In this document: positions 27,576 through 38,587 of the stretch, in pieces
How the letters are laid out: the number at the start of each line of letters is the position of its first letter
Position numbering within the stretch: position 1 is the first letter of the stretch
From: an uncultured Roseobacter sp.
GTDB lineage: Bacteria; Pseudomonadota; Alphaproteobacteria; Rhodobacterales; Rhodobacteraceae
Assembly (NCBI RefSeq): GCF_947495025.1
Contig: NZ_CANLXG010000002.1
Location: forward strand, 186,001 to 250,000
DNA length: 64,000 nucleotides
Reading direction: 5' to 3'
Notes under the pieces: generated by a model
Databases searched by the model: none
What the model saw: the letters and a program-made list of their open reading frames with translations, nothing else
Told to the model about the DNA's origin: nothing
Translations under genes and position numbers: made by a program

Positions 27576-27689
27576 TTTGCGGCTCCTAGCTGGGTCTGGG
27601 TTCTTTGCCGATTGGTAAGGCCGTGTTAGGTGGAGTCAACATCACGAATCTGTCACATTCCCGTGCCTCTGCTCCAGGACCCCTCCCCC

Positions 27690-28709
27690 ATGCCACAGCT
27701 TCACGAACCAAAACTGATCTCCGGCAATGCAAACATGCCGCTGGCCCAGGCCATTGCGCGGCGCATGTCGATGCACCGGGGCATGCAGGTGGGGCTGGTC
27801 GATGCGCGCGTCGAGCGGTTCAACGACGGTGAGATCTTTGTCGAAGTGTTCGAGAACGTGCGCGGCGAGGATATGTTCATCCTGCAGTCCACCTCGAACC
27901 CCGCCAACGACAATCTGATGGAACTGCTGATCATGGCCGACGCACTCCGCCGGTCCTCGGCCGCGCGGGTCACGGCCGTTCTGCCCTATTTCGGCTACGC
28001 CCGCCAGGACCGCCGCACCAAGGCGCGCACGCCGATAACTGCAAAACTGGTCGCCAACATGCTGGTTGGCACCGGTATCGAACGTGTTCTAACGATGGAC
28101 CTGCACGCGGCTCAGATCCAGGGTTTCTTTGATATTCCGGTGGACAACCTTTATGCCTCGCCGATCTTTGCCCTTGATATCAAATCAGAATTCAAGGATC
28201 GGATGGACGAACTGATGGTTGTGTCCCCGGACGTGGGCGGCGTGGCACGTGCGCGCGAACTGGCCAAGCGGATCAACTCGCCGCTGTCCATTGTGGACAA
28301 ACGCCGTGAGAAACCCGGCGAAGTGGCGGAAATGAAAGTCATCGGTGATGTGACGGGGAAAATCTGCCTGATTGTGGACGATATGTGCGACACCGCCGGC
28401 ACACTCTGCAAGGCAGCGGAAGTACTGATGGAGCACGGTGCCAAGGAAGTGCACTCCTATATCACCCACGGGATCATGTCCGGCCCGGCGGTCGAACGTG
28501 TCACGGCCTCGGTCATGAAGTCGCTGGTCATTACAGATACGATTGCCCCGACCAAATCCGTCAAGGAGGCCGCCAATATCCGCGTTGTGCCCACTGCACC
28601 GGTTTTCGCCCAGGCGATCCTGAACATCTGGAACGGCACCTCGGTCTCCTCGCTTTTTGAGGCGGACACGCTGAGCCCGATCTATGACGGGATGTATGCC
28701 GCGGAGTAA
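27690..28709 (+). CDS. prs: ribose-phosphate pyrophosphokinase
   Basis: A 339-residue PRPP synthase. PRPP feeds purine, pyrimidine, histidine, tryptophan and NAD synthesis. Recognisable parts are [10 protein letters not shown], the YARQDRR ATP loop, the [12 protein letters not shown] segment and the PRPP-binding [11 protein letters not shown]. The ATG at 27690 gives a family-like N-terminus ([15 protein letters not shown]); an upstream ATG would add 20 unrelated residues. It is monocistronic, with a 318-bp gap after it. Confidence 0.95.
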   Translation: MPQLHEPKLISGNANMPLAQAIARRMSMHRGMQVGLVDARVERFNDGEIFVEVFENVRGEDMFILQSTSNPANDNLMELLIMADALRRSSAARVTAVLPYFGYARQDRRTKARTPITAKLVANMLVGTGIERVLTMDLHAAQIQGFFDIPVDNLYASPIFALDIKSEFKDRMDELMVVSPDVGGVARARELAKRINSPLSIVDKRREKPGEVAEMKVIGDVTGKICLIVDDMCDTAGTLCKAAEVLMEHGAKEVHSYITHGIMSGPAVERVTASVMKSLVITDTIAPTKSVKEAANIRVVPTAPVFAQAILNIWNGTSVSSLFEADTLSPIYDGMYAAE

Positions 28710-29027
28710 ACGCAGCGTACGCGCAACACTCCGGTCATGGTAGCGGGGTCCCGGGGCCAGCGCGCGGGAAAAGCCCCTGTAAAACATGGCAAAACCGCAG
28801 GTCGGTATCACGTCGGTAAAACGTCGGTATTACGTCGGTGTTTTTGTCGGTGTGTCCCGCGCGGTGGCTGAAACGGGCTTTTTCCAAACACTCCCTTACC
28901 GCTGCGACCGGCGCATGCCATCCCCGCAGACCCCTGCCGCTGCGCGCCGGACGCGTGTTCTCACGCGGCCCGGGGCATGGCGTCTGTCCCGCGCCCGCGC
29001 GGGGCAGTCCTTTGGATCACAGCGGGT
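28710..29027. other. intergenic region after prs
   Basis: No gene is supported in these 318 bases. They hold the 11-bp tandem repeat at 28801-28856 and, after it, GC-rich stretches with short inverted repeats. A 94-codon open frame crosses the repeats, but its composition and lack of a ribosome site argue against translation. A non-coding RNA is possible. Confidence 0.45.
28801..28856. repeat. 11-bp tandem repeat, five units
   Basis: Five consecutive units begin GTCGGT: GTCGGTATCAC, GTCGGTAAAAC, GTCGGTATTAC, GTCGGTGTTTTT (12 bp) and GTCGGTGTGTC. The first six bases are constant and the remainder drifts. The period of about 11 bp places every unit on the same face of the helix, as in a cooperative protein-binding array; slippage-derived repetition is the plain alternative. 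Confidence 0.8.
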
Positions 29028-29261
29028 TCAGGACCAGCGGATCAGTCCGATAATGGCCGAGGTCGCGTAAAAGAACTGCAGCACCAGAAAAGCCCAGCGT
29101 TTGTCGATCACCGCCCAGCCGGCAAAGAGCAGCGCCGAGGCCAGCAGCAGGGCAAAGCCGGTGATCTCGTTGCCGGTGTTCGAGGCAATGAGCAGCGCAT
29201 AGAGGATCGCAAGACCCGAACCCAGCACCTCAAAGAATGTCGTCCATCTGCGCTTGTTCAT
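29028..29261 (-). CDS. small two-helix membrane protein, unknown function
   Basis: A 77-residue protein starting MNKRRWTTFFEVLG. Two or three hydrophobic helices are visible, roughly residues 11-27, 32-50 and 55-73 (ALLLASALLFAGWAV is the clearest). GAGGG before the ATG supports the start chosen over a longer frame that reaches back into the upstream gene. It follows the amidinotransferase gene by 7 bp and is surely co-transcribed. It may be an accessory membrane protein, but I recognise no family. Confidence 0.72.
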   Translation of the reverse strand: MNKRRWTTFFEVLGSGLAILYALLIASNTGNEITGFALLLASALLFAGWAVIDKRWAFLVLQFFYATSAIIGLIRWS

Positions 29262-29268
29262 CGCACCC

Positions 29269-30378
29269 TCACATGTTCGGGAAATAATCCTCGCAATCGC
29301 CCTCGCGATAGACGTCAGCTGTACAGCAGTGCAGCCCGCCGCCAAAGGCATAGGCGTCGCGCAGTTCCACCTCGACGACCTCCATGCCCAGTTTATCCAT
29401 CTGCTCCGCCTGGTAGACTTCTGATTTCTCAACACAGACGGTTTTAGGATCGAGTACAAGAACGTTCATGCTCAGCCAGGTCGAGGAATAGCACAGTGGT
29501 GGCGGTGTGTTATGCGCCGGCTGTGCGGCATCCACGATGTCCCAGCCGTTTTTCTCGAACATACCGCGCTGGTCTTCGGGCAGACGGCGCTGCGGGTTGT
29601 TCAGGATCAGACCCGGGCGCAGTGGCGTGAAGGTTGCATCGATGTGGATGGGGTACGGGTCACCGGGGAAGTTCACCGTATGCACACGGTGTTCCGGGAA
29701 GTGCCGGCGCAGCCATTCGATCCCCTTGAGGTTTGTCGTAAATCCGTGCTGCACGACAAGGTCACGCCCAAAGCGCAGCACGTCGGCCGCATCAAAAAGC
29801 GGCTCTTCCTCGGTGGTGACAAAGAACTTTTCAGCTGCCCACTGCAGGCGCTTTTCCACGCCGATTTTGTCGCTCAGGTAATCGGGGTGATAGTCCGCAT
29901 CGGTCAGGCGCGGTTTGGGAGCACTTTCATGACGGAAATTCGGGTCCTCATCAAAATACTGCTGCATCAGCGGGCGATAGTTCAGGTATTCGAACCAGCG
30001 GCAGCGATAGGACATCGTTGCCTCCAGCATCTCGGAACCAACGGTCAGAAGCACGTCACGCGGTGGCATACAGCCGAACTGGCTGTCAGTATGAAAGTCC
30101 GGGGTTGTGGCGGGCAGCGAGTGGTCAATCGAAGTGGGCCGGTCGACACGGATACCGCGCGCCTGCAGCTGTGCGGCAAAGTTGTCCAGCAGCTCGTTGG
30201 CGCGGTCGATGGTTTCCTGCGGGCGGCGGCCCCACTGGCCGCGCATGTCGCTGTCCTCGGGTACCTTTGCATCCAAAGCCGGCTCCTCGGGCGGGATGTG
30301 GCAGTCGTCGGCACGGCCTACGATCACATGTTTCAGCGGATCCCATTCGTTCCAGCTGTTGACCACCGTTTTCTGCAT
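29269..30378 (-). CDS. glycine amidinotransferase-like enzyme (AGAT family)
   Basis: A 369-residue protein resembling vertebrate L-arginine:glycine amidinotransferase along its whole length: SWNEWDPLKHVIVGRA at the start, TPDFHTDSQFGCMPPRD, LFDAADVLRFGRDL, IHIDATFTPLRPG and FGGGLHCCTADV. Candidate catalytic residues are Asp196, His245 and Cys351, which line up with the human triad. Family members move an amidino group from arginine to glycine or another amine; the acceptor here is unknown. GGAGGG precedes the ATG. Downstream is a small membrane protein, and upstream a LysR regulator is divergent. Confidence 0.85.
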   Translation of the reverse strand: MQKTVVNSWNEWDPLKHVIVGRADDCHIPPEEPALDAKVPEDSDMRGQWGRRPQETIDRANELLDNFAAQLQARGIRVDRPTSIDHSLPATTPDFHTDSQFGCMPPRDVLLTVGSEMLEATMSYRCRWFEYLNYRPLMQQYFDEDPNFRHESAPKPRLTDADYHPDYLSDKIGVEKRLQWAAEKFFVTTEEEPLFDAADVLRFGRDLVVQHGFTTNLKGIEWLRRHFPEHRVHTVNFPGDPYPIHIDATFTPLRPGLILNNPQRRLPEDQRGMFEKNGWDIVDAAQPAHNTPPPLCYSSTWLSMNVLVLDPKTVCVEKSEVYQAEQMDKLGMEVVEVELRDAYAFGGGLHCCTADVYREGDCEDYFPNM

Positions 30379-30476
30379 CTGCCGCCCTCCGCCGCTTGTT
30401 TTCCCCGGATGTCATTAGGGGGAATACACGCGCAGGACAAGAGCGGCAGCGACAGCCGAATGGGCGGCTGCGACTT

Positions 30477-30641
30477 TCAGCGGCGGGTCCAGCTGTCAGG
30501 TGCACGCCAGCGTCCCCGCGCGCCTCTGGCACGGCGTTCGACCTCGGACATCAGCCCGTCATGTTCCGGGAGCGAGCGACGATGACCCCAGACCTCTTCG
30601 CGGGTGGCAGTTCTCAGGCTATGTGAAAGTATTTCGAACAT
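30477..30641 (-). CDS. 54-residue Arg/Trp-rich protein, divergent from LysR gene
   Basis: An ATG at 30641 with a strong AAGGAG site seven bases upstream opens a 54-codon frame: start MFEILSHSLRTATREEVWGH, end RGRWRAPDSWTRR. It is basic and soluble, with no signal peptide. It lies between a divergent LysR gene (start 100 bp away) and the amidinotransferase gene 98 bp downstream. A similar arrangement, a tiny Arg/Trp-containing ORF divergent from a GcvA-like LysR, recurs at 54384-54500. I do not recognise a characterised family. Confidence 0.65.
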   Translation of the reverse strand: MFEILSHSLRTATREEVWGHRRSLPEHDGLMSEVERRARGARGRWRAPDSWTRR

Positions 30642-30741
30642 GTCAGTCTCCTTGATTTATCCTCTGACACTGAACATAGTTGCCGCATGGCCGTTCAGGC
30701 AAAACAATATGTCTTTTAATATGTAAGTTGAAATTACACTT

Positions 30742-31617
30742 ATGGACTGGAGTAAAATCCCTTCGCTCTCGGCGCTGCGCGCCTATGAGGCAGCTGCGCG
30801 GCATCAGAGCCTCAGTGCCGCTGCTCGTGAACTGAACGTGACACATGCAGCGATCGCTCAGCATGTCCGCGCGCTGGAGCAGGAGTTCGGAGAAAGCCTT
30901 CTTGTACGCGAGGGCCGTGGGGTGATCCCCACCGATGCCGGACGCCAGCTGGCCGCGGGACTGGCCGGGGGGTTTGGCCGGATCGGGGAAGCTGTTGCCA
31001 ATCAGCGAAGGCGGGGCGCGGACCGACCGGTCAATATCAGTGTGACCCCCGCATTCGCTGCAGGCTGGCTTATGCCGCGGATCGGTGAGTTCTGGGCCGC
31101 ACATCCAGAGGTTCAGATCAGCATCAGCCCGGCGTCAACGGTTGTTGACCTGCGACGGGATGGGTTTGATCTGGCCGTGCGCTATGGAGAGGGTTCCTGG
31201 CCGGGACTGGATGCGGAGCTGCTGACCCGCGCCGATTACCTTGGCCTTGCGCACCCGGACCTGATCGACGGACGTAAAATAAACTGCCTCGAGGACCTGC
31301 TGGATCTGCCGTGGCTGCTGGACGCCCATGTAATGGAGCGCCGCCGCATCATAGAACGCGAGGGCGTTGATCTGGATAAGGTCAGGCTGACGATGCTCAA
31401 CACCAACGAGCTGGCGCTGTCTGCTGCGGTATCTGGCCTCGGTGTTACTTTCCAGCCACGTTCGCTTGTAGAGCGCGAACTGCGCAGCGGTCAGCTGGTT
31501 GCCGTCTGTGAACTGCGGGAACAGGGGGTGGGCTACCACATTGTCACAGTGCCAGGCCGCTCTTCACCCCAGCTGGCAACGTTCCTGAAATGGCTGCGCC
31601 GGCAAAAGCCGCAATAA
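30742..31617 (+). CDS. LysR-family transcriptional regulator (GcvA-like)
   Basis: A 291-residue LysR protein: winged helix-turn-helix in residues 1-60 (LSALRAYEAAARHQSLSAAA, then NVTHAAIAQHVRALE), followed by a periplasmic-binding-like effector domain. The overall pattern is of the GcvA/AmpR branch. It is divergent from the 54-residue gene and the amidinotransferase genes, which are its obvious candidate targets. The hydrophobic ligand cannot be predicted. A hairpin follows the stop and separates it from atpC. Confidence 0.92.
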   Translation: MDWSKIPSLSALRAYEAAARHQSLSAAARELNVTHAAIAQHVRALEQEFGESLLVREGRGVIPTDAGRQLAAGLAGGFGRIGEAVANQRRRGADRPVNISVTPAFAAGWLMPRIGEFWAAHPEVQISISPASTVVDLRRDGFDLAVRYGEGSWPGLDAELLTRADYLGLAHPDLIDGRKINCLEDLLDLPWLLDAHVMERRRIIEREGVDLDKVRLTMLNTNELALSAAVSGLGVTFQPRSLVERELRSGQLVAVCELREQGVGYHIVTVPGRSSPQLATFLKWLRRQKPQ

Positions 31618-31636
31618 TTCTCGGCGGCAGGTACAA

Positions 31637-31662
31637 GAAAGGCCCCACACGGGGGCCTTTCG
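31637..31662. terminator. shared hairpin between LysR gene and atpC
   Basis: GAAAGGCCCC and GGGGCCTTTC form a 10-bp stem with a 5-base loop. It sits between converging transcripts and can act on both. The T-tracts are short, so the strength is moderate. Confidence 0.6.
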
Positions 31663-31683
31663 GAAATTCAGGCTGCTGCCGGG

Positions 31684-32100
31684 TCAGACGCTGATGTGAT
31701 CGCCGACGGCCACCATATCGGCGAGCAGTTTGGCGGCATCATCAACCGGTCCGGGTTCGTTTACAAATACCTCTTTGGCATTTGCCAGCGCTTCTTCAGC
31801 TTCTTTGACCATCGCATCGTGATCGGCTTTGGTCATGTCGGCCTTGGGAATCGCGCGTTCAGCCAGCACCGAAATACCTTCGGCGCTGATCTCTGCGAAA
31901 CCGCCGGTGACAACATAGTCAGTTGTACCGTCCGGGCCCTCGGCACTCAGAACACCCGGGCGCAGGGTCGTGATGGTAGGCGCATGGCCCGCCATCGCTG
32001 TCATGTCGCCGTCGGCACCTGGTATCTGCACCGCTGTCACCTGCGCAGAGGCGAGGCGACGTTCCGGTGAGACAAGGTCGAACTGGACTGTATCTGCCAT
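31684..32100 (-). CDS. atpC: F1 ATP synthase subunit epsilon
   Basis: A 138-residue central-stalk subunit. The N-terminal beta-sandwich is evident in [26 protein letters not shown] and [10 protein letters not shown]; the C-terminal helical part is present. It transmits rotation and can inhibit ATP hydrolysis. It is the last gene in the leftward atpHAGDC operon, 12 bp after atpD. Confidence 0.95.
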   Translation of the reverse strand: MADTVQFDLVSPERRLASAQVTAVQIPGADGDMTAMAGHAPTITTLRPGVLSAEGPDGTTDYVVTGGFAEISAEGISVLAERAIPKADMTKADHDAMVKEAEEALANAKEVFVNEPGPVDDAAKLLADMVAVGDHISV

Positions 32101-32112
32101 GGTTCAGGCTCC

Positions 32113-34432
<2,320 letters not shown>

Positions 34433-34443
34433 GGGCCTACCTC

Positions 34444-35982
34444 TTAAGCGAAGTCAGTGGCGAATTCGCTGATCGCTGCTTTGAGCCTGTCGGCGGCATC
34501 GCCTTTGATCTTCGGATCTTCATTTGTGATCCATTCCAGCACATCGTTGTGCTTGGACCGCATATGCGCCAGCAGGCCTGTCTCGAAGCGACCAACGTCC
34601 TTGACGTCAACCTTGTCGAGGAAACCGTTTGTACCGGCAAAGATCACGCAGACGATTTCCGCGTTGGTCAGCGGCGAATACTGCGCCTGCTTCATCAGTT
34701 CAGTCAGGCGCGCACCACGGGCCAGCAGCTGCTGTGTGGAGGCGTCAAGATCGGAACCAAACTGTGCAAAGGCCGCCATTTCACGGTACTGAGCCAGCGA
34801 CAGTTTCACCGGGCCAGCCACCGACGACATTGCAGATGTCTGAGCGGAAGAACCCACGCGGGATACCGACAGACCCGTGTTCACGGCCGGGCGGATACCC
34901 TGATAGAAAAGCTCTGTCTCGAGAAAGATCTGGCCATCCGTGATCGAGATCACGTTGGTCGGAATAAACGCCGAAACGTCGCCACCCTGGGTTTCGATGA
35001 TCGGCAGGGCCGTCAGCGAACCGTTACCTGCGTCATCACCCAGCTTCGCAGAGCGTTCCAGAAGGCGGGAGTGGAGATAGAAAACGTCACCCGGATAGGC
35101 TTCACGGCCTGGTGGGCGGCGCAGCAGCAGGGACATCTGGCGATAGGACACGGCCTGCTTGGAGAGGTCATCATAGATGATCAGCGCGTGGCGGCCATTG
35201 TCGCGGAAATGCTCGGCCATGGCTGTCGCAGCATAGGGTGCCAGGAACTGCATGGGTGCAGGCTCGGAGGCGGTCGCGGCAACTACAATGGAGTAGTCAA
35301 TCGCGCCGGTTTCTTCGAGCTTTTTCACCAGCTGCGCCACGGTGGAGCGCTTCTGGCCGATGGCGACATAGACGCAGTAGAGCTTTTTGCCCTCATCGTC
35401 GCCGGCGGCATCGTTATAGGATTTCTGATTCAGGATCGCGTCGAGGGCCACAGCTGTTTTGCCGGTCTGACGGTCACCGATGATCAGCTCGCGCTGGCCA
35501 CGGCCGATCGGGATCATGGAGTCGACGGCCTTGAGGCCTGTCGCCATGGGCTCGTGCACGGATTTACGCGGGATAATGCCCGGCGCCTTGACGTCTGCCT
35601 GCGAAGAGGTTTTCGCGTTGATCGGGCCCTTGCCGTCAATGGGATTGCCCAGACCGTCAACAACGCGGCCCAGCAGTTCGTCACCTGTCGGAACGGACAC
35701 GATTGAGTTCGTGCGCTTGACGGTGTCGCCTTCTTTGATGTCACGGTCGGAGCCGAAGATAACCACACCGACGTTGTCGGATTCGAGGTTTAGCGCCATA
35801 CCCTGGATACCGCCGGGGAATTCGACCATTTCACCGGCCTGCACATTGTCCAGACCGTAAACACGCGCGATACCGTCACCGACGGAGAGTACGCGGCCCA
35901 CTTCGGCCACTTCAGCTTCCTGGCCGAAGTTTTTGATCTGGTCCTTCAGGATCGCAGAAATTTCTGCTGCTTGGATACCCAT
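34444..35982 (-). CDS. atpA: F1 ATP synthase subunit alpha
   Basis: The 512-residue non-catalytic nucleotide-binding subunit. It begins [20 protein letters not shown] and has the P-loop [15 protein letters not shown] and the [19 protein letters not shown] signature. Its start directly abuts the stop of atpH, and the atpG gene follows after 11 bp. The assignment is beyond doubt. Confidence 0.98.
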   Translation of the reverse strand: MGIQAAEISAILKDQIKNFGQEAEVAEVGRVLSVGDGIARVYGLDNVQAGEMVEFPGGIQGMALNLESDNVGVVIFGSDRDIKEGDTVKRTNSIVSVPTGDELLGRVVDGLGNPIDGKGPINAKTSSQADVKAPGIIPRKSVHEPMATGLKAVDSMIPIGRGQRELIIGDRQTGKTAVALDAILNQKSYNDAAGDDEGKKLYCVYVAIGQKRSTVAQLVKKLEETGAIDYSIVVAATASEPAPMQFLAPYAATAMAEHFRDNGRHALIIYDDLSKQAVSYRQMSLLLRRPPGREAYPGDVFYLHSRLLERSAKLGDDAGNGSLTALPIIETQGGDVSAFIPTNVISITDGQIFLETELFYQGIRPAVNTGLSVSRVGSSAQTSAMSSVAGPVKLSLAQYREMAAFAQFGSDLDASTQQLLARGARLTELMKQAQYSPLTNAEIVCVIFAGTNGFLDKVDVKDVGRFETGLLAHMRSKHNDVLEWITNEDPKIKGDAADRLKAAISEFATDFA

Positions 35983-36549
35983 TTATCCGACCTCTTTCAT
36001 TGCATTCTGGAGGGAATTCAGTTTCGAGCGGATCGACGTGTCGATCATGCGCGAACCAACTTTAACGACAAGTCCGCCGATGAGGCTTTCATCGACGGAA
36101 GCTTTGAGTTTTACGTCTTTGCCAGTGGACGCTTTCAGCGTTTTCGCGAGCTTGTCCGACTGGGTTTTCGTGAGCGCCTTGGCCGAGACGACCTCTGCAG
36201 TCACCTCACCCTTGTCGGCCGCAATCAGTTCCTGCAGCGTCGACAGCAGCTGCGGCAGAACAAACAGGCGGCGCTTCTGCGCCATCAGCGCAAGCGTGTT
36301 TGCGGTGGTCTCTGACAGCGACATCTTCTGAGCGATCGCAGAAATGGCACCGGCCTGCTCGTCGCGCGTGTATACTGGCGAATGGATCAGCGCGTTAAAG
36401 TCGCCACTGTCGCTCAGGGCGGCCTGCAGCGCATCGATGTCTGCTTCCAGTTTTTTGACGGCTTTGCCTTCTCTGGCGATCTCGAAGACCGCAGTGGCAT
36501 AGCGTTTCGCAATGCCTGTGGAAATCGAAGCTGGTTCTGACACGTCCAC
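35983..36549 (-). CDS. atpH: F1 ATP synthase subunit delta
   Basis: The 188-residue peripheral-stalk OSCP-like subunit. It contains [12 protein letters not shown] near the N-terminus and the C-terminal [16 protein letters not shown]. It attaches the F0 b subunits to F1. It is the first gene of the F1 operon; the F0 genes are absent from both sides, reflecting the split F0/F1 arrangement common in alphaproteobacteria. Confidence 0.95.
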   Translation of the reverse strand: MDVSEPASISTGIAKRYATAVFEIAREGKAVKKLEADIDALQAALSDSGDFNALIHSPVYTRDEQAGAISAIAQKMSLSETTANTLALMAQKRRLFVLPQLLSTLQELIAADKGEVTAEVVSAKALTKTQSDKLAKTLKASTGKDVKLKASVDESLIGGLVVKVGSRMIDTSIRSKLNSLQNAMKEVG

Positions 36550-36846
36550 CCTTCCGATGTTCTGGCCCCGGATATGCGAACAGATCGCGTCACCGGGAGT
36601 GTTGGCGCGGCTTGATTCAAGTCAAGACGTCGAAATCAGCGGTGATGTAACAGACGTGATCAGACCCCGCAACATATGATCGCACCGCCGCTGGAGACGT
36701 GTTTTCCCATGTTTTCAGAGCCTTGGCCCAGGTGCGACGGTTTGGCAGGTCAGAAAGTTTACAAAAACAGTGAAATATCCTGTGTCAGACCCGATTCCCG
36801 CGCCACAAATTCGCGCATACCGGCGGTTTTCGCGGGCCCCGACAGC
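36550..36846. other. upstream region of the atp operon
   Basis: Between atpH and the methyltransferase gene I see no coding sequence in 297 bases. It should carry the promoter of the ATP synthase operon. On the minus strand TTGACT (36620-36625) is a plausible -35, but the spaced hexamer ACACTC is a poor -10. The palindrome CTTGATTCAAG overlaps that area. Confidence 0.4.
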
Positions 36847-37581
36847 TCAGACACCTCTCGCGGCCGGCTTCAGCACACCGACGGCACTCGCACGCGGCGC
36901 GCGCGACACTTTTCCTTTGGGTGGATAGACCAGCTTTGTGGCCTCTACCATAAAGGCTCCACCTGCCATCATGGTGGGCATACGTCGACCGATGTTCTCG
37001 AAGGCAGCGCCGGATTTCATCCACCAGCGCTTTGAGGAAGGGATCTGATAGAGTGCACCAAGGTGACGTTCGGGCAGGAACTGGTGTTTGCGCAGCTGTG
37101 TCTCGAGCTGACCCGGCGAATAGGGACGTCCGAAGCCGAATGGCGTACGGTCACGCCGTGCCCACAGGCCGGCCCGGTTGGGCACAATGAACAGCGCCCG
37201 GCCACCCGGCCCCAGAACGCGCCAGCACTCCTCAAGAAGGTCAAAGGCACGTTCGGAGGTTTCCAGTCCGTGCAACAGCACCAGCTTGTCCACATGCCCC
37301 GTCTCAATGGGCCAGAGTGTTTCTTCGATGAGTGCCGAGACGTTTGTCATCCCCGCAGGCCAGGGCATCACCCCCTGTGGTCCGGGCATCAGCGCCATAA
37401 CCCGCCGGGCATCGCCGAGATAGGGACGCAGCAAAGGTGCTGCGAACCCGTACCCGACCACGGTCTGACCCTTGGCCTCGGGCCAGATCTCGAGCATTCT
37501 GCCGCGAAGGCTCGCCTGGGCCGCACGGCCCAGCGCAGAACGATAGTAAAAGTCGCGCAGGTCCTGGACATCCAGGTGCAT
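36847..37581 (-). CDS. class I SAM-dependent methyltransferase
   Basis: A 244-residue protein. The region [18 protein letters not shown] serves as the SAM loop, followed by [26 protein letters not shown], the latter a standard motif of Methyltransf_11-type enzymes. The substrate is not evident. It is divergent from gloB with 64 bp between starts, an arrangement also known for other roseobacters from memory, suggesting a conserved but unexplained pairing. Confidence 0.85.
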   Translation of the reverse strand: MHLDVQDLRDFYYRSALGRAAQASLRGRMLEIWPEAKGQTVVGYGFAAPLLRPYLGDARRVMALMPGPQGVMPWPAGMTNVSALIEETLWPIETGHVDKLVLLHGLETSERAFDLLEECWRVLGPGGRALFIVPNRAGLWARRDRTPFGFGRPYSPGQLETQLRKHQFLPERHLGALYQIPSSKRWWMKSGAAFENIGRRMPTMMAGGAFMVEATKLVYPPKGKVSRAPRASAVGVLKPAARGV

Positions 37582-37645
37582 TGCAGGTGGCCCCGTGTTG
37601 GTTCACTGTCAGTACATAGTGTCGCAAAACCGCAGGAGAATGACC

Positions 37646-38413
37646 ATGGCCCCCGAAATCGTTACTGTCCCTTGCCTGAGCGACAATTATGCCTTCCTGA
37701 TCCACGATCCTGCCAGCCACCGCACAGCACTGGTGGACGTCCCCGAAGCAGCCCCCGTGCTCGCAGCCCTGGATACGCGTGGCTGGCAGCTGGACGAGGT
37801 CTGGCTCACGCATCACCACGATGACCATGTTCAGGGGCTGGATGCTGTGCTGGACAGGTACAGTGCGCGCGTGACCGGGGCCGCAGCAGATTCCCACCGG
37901 CTGCCAGCCCTTGATGTGCAGGTTGCCGGTGGCGATACGCTGGATTTTGCGGGCCATCCGGTTCAGGTGATGGATGTGCCCGGTCATACTCTGGGTCACA
38001 TCGCCTTCTACCTCGAAGCCGCTGGTGCGGCCTTCACTGCCGACAGCCTCATGGCACTGGGTTGCGGACGGCTTTTCGAGGGCACGCCTGCGCAGATGTG
38101 GGCTTCGCTGTCGCAACTGAGGCAGCTGCCCGGCGACACGCTCATCTGTTCAGGCCATGAATACACCGCCGGTAATGCTAAGTTCGCGTTAACTATTGAT
38201 CCGGATAATCCTCAACTTATATCACGAAGTGAACAGATCACGGCGGCGCGGGCCTCCGGGATCCCCACTGTCCCTTCAACTCTGGCTCTCGAACTGGCGA
38301 CCAACCCGTTCCTGAGAGCCGCTGACCCGGACATCCGCAGGCGCCTTGGTATGAACGATGCGCAGGACGTGGATGTCTTTGCCGAAATCCGCGCCCGCAA
38401 GGACGCATTCTGA
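37646..38413 (+). CDS. gloB: hydroxyacylglutathione hydrolase (glyoxalase II)
   Basis: A 255-residue metallo-beta-lactamase-fold enzyme that hydrolyses S-lactoylglutathione. The metal motif is LTHHHDDHVQG; VPGHTLGHIAFY and SGHEYT supply further ligands. Of two adjacent in-frame ATGs, the second (37646) is well spaced from GGAG, while the first would be too close. It is divergent from the methyltransferase gene. Confidence 0.93.
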   Translation: MAPEIVTVPCLSDNYAFLIHDPASHRTALVDVPEAAPVLAALDTRGWQLDEVWLTHHHDDHVQGLDAVLDRYSARVTGAAADSHRLPALDVQVAGGDTLDFAGHPVQVMDVPGHTLGHIAFYLEAAGAAFTADSLMALGCGRLFEGTPAQMWASLSQLRQLPGDTLICSGHEYTAGNAKFALTIDPDNPQLISRSEQITAARASGIPTVPSTLALELATNPFLRAADPDIRRRLGMNDAQDVDVFAEIRARKDAF

Positions 38414-38587
38414 CGCCTGTATCGTGACCAGCATGACGGCTTCACACAATTTGTGACCGTCAGATCAAAGAAAAAACTTGAAGCCGGGCCGCGATCAACC
38501 AAACTCTAATACTATGAGGCCATGGTTGGCTGAGGGGCTGGCATTCATCAGCCCTCCCACCGACCCCGATAAGAAGGAGCACAGACC

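Noticed and set aside
28786..29070. A 94-codon ORF across the GTCGGT repeats
   Set aside because: It lacks a ribosome site, its sequence is dominated by the repeat translation, and it runs into the end of the opposite gene.
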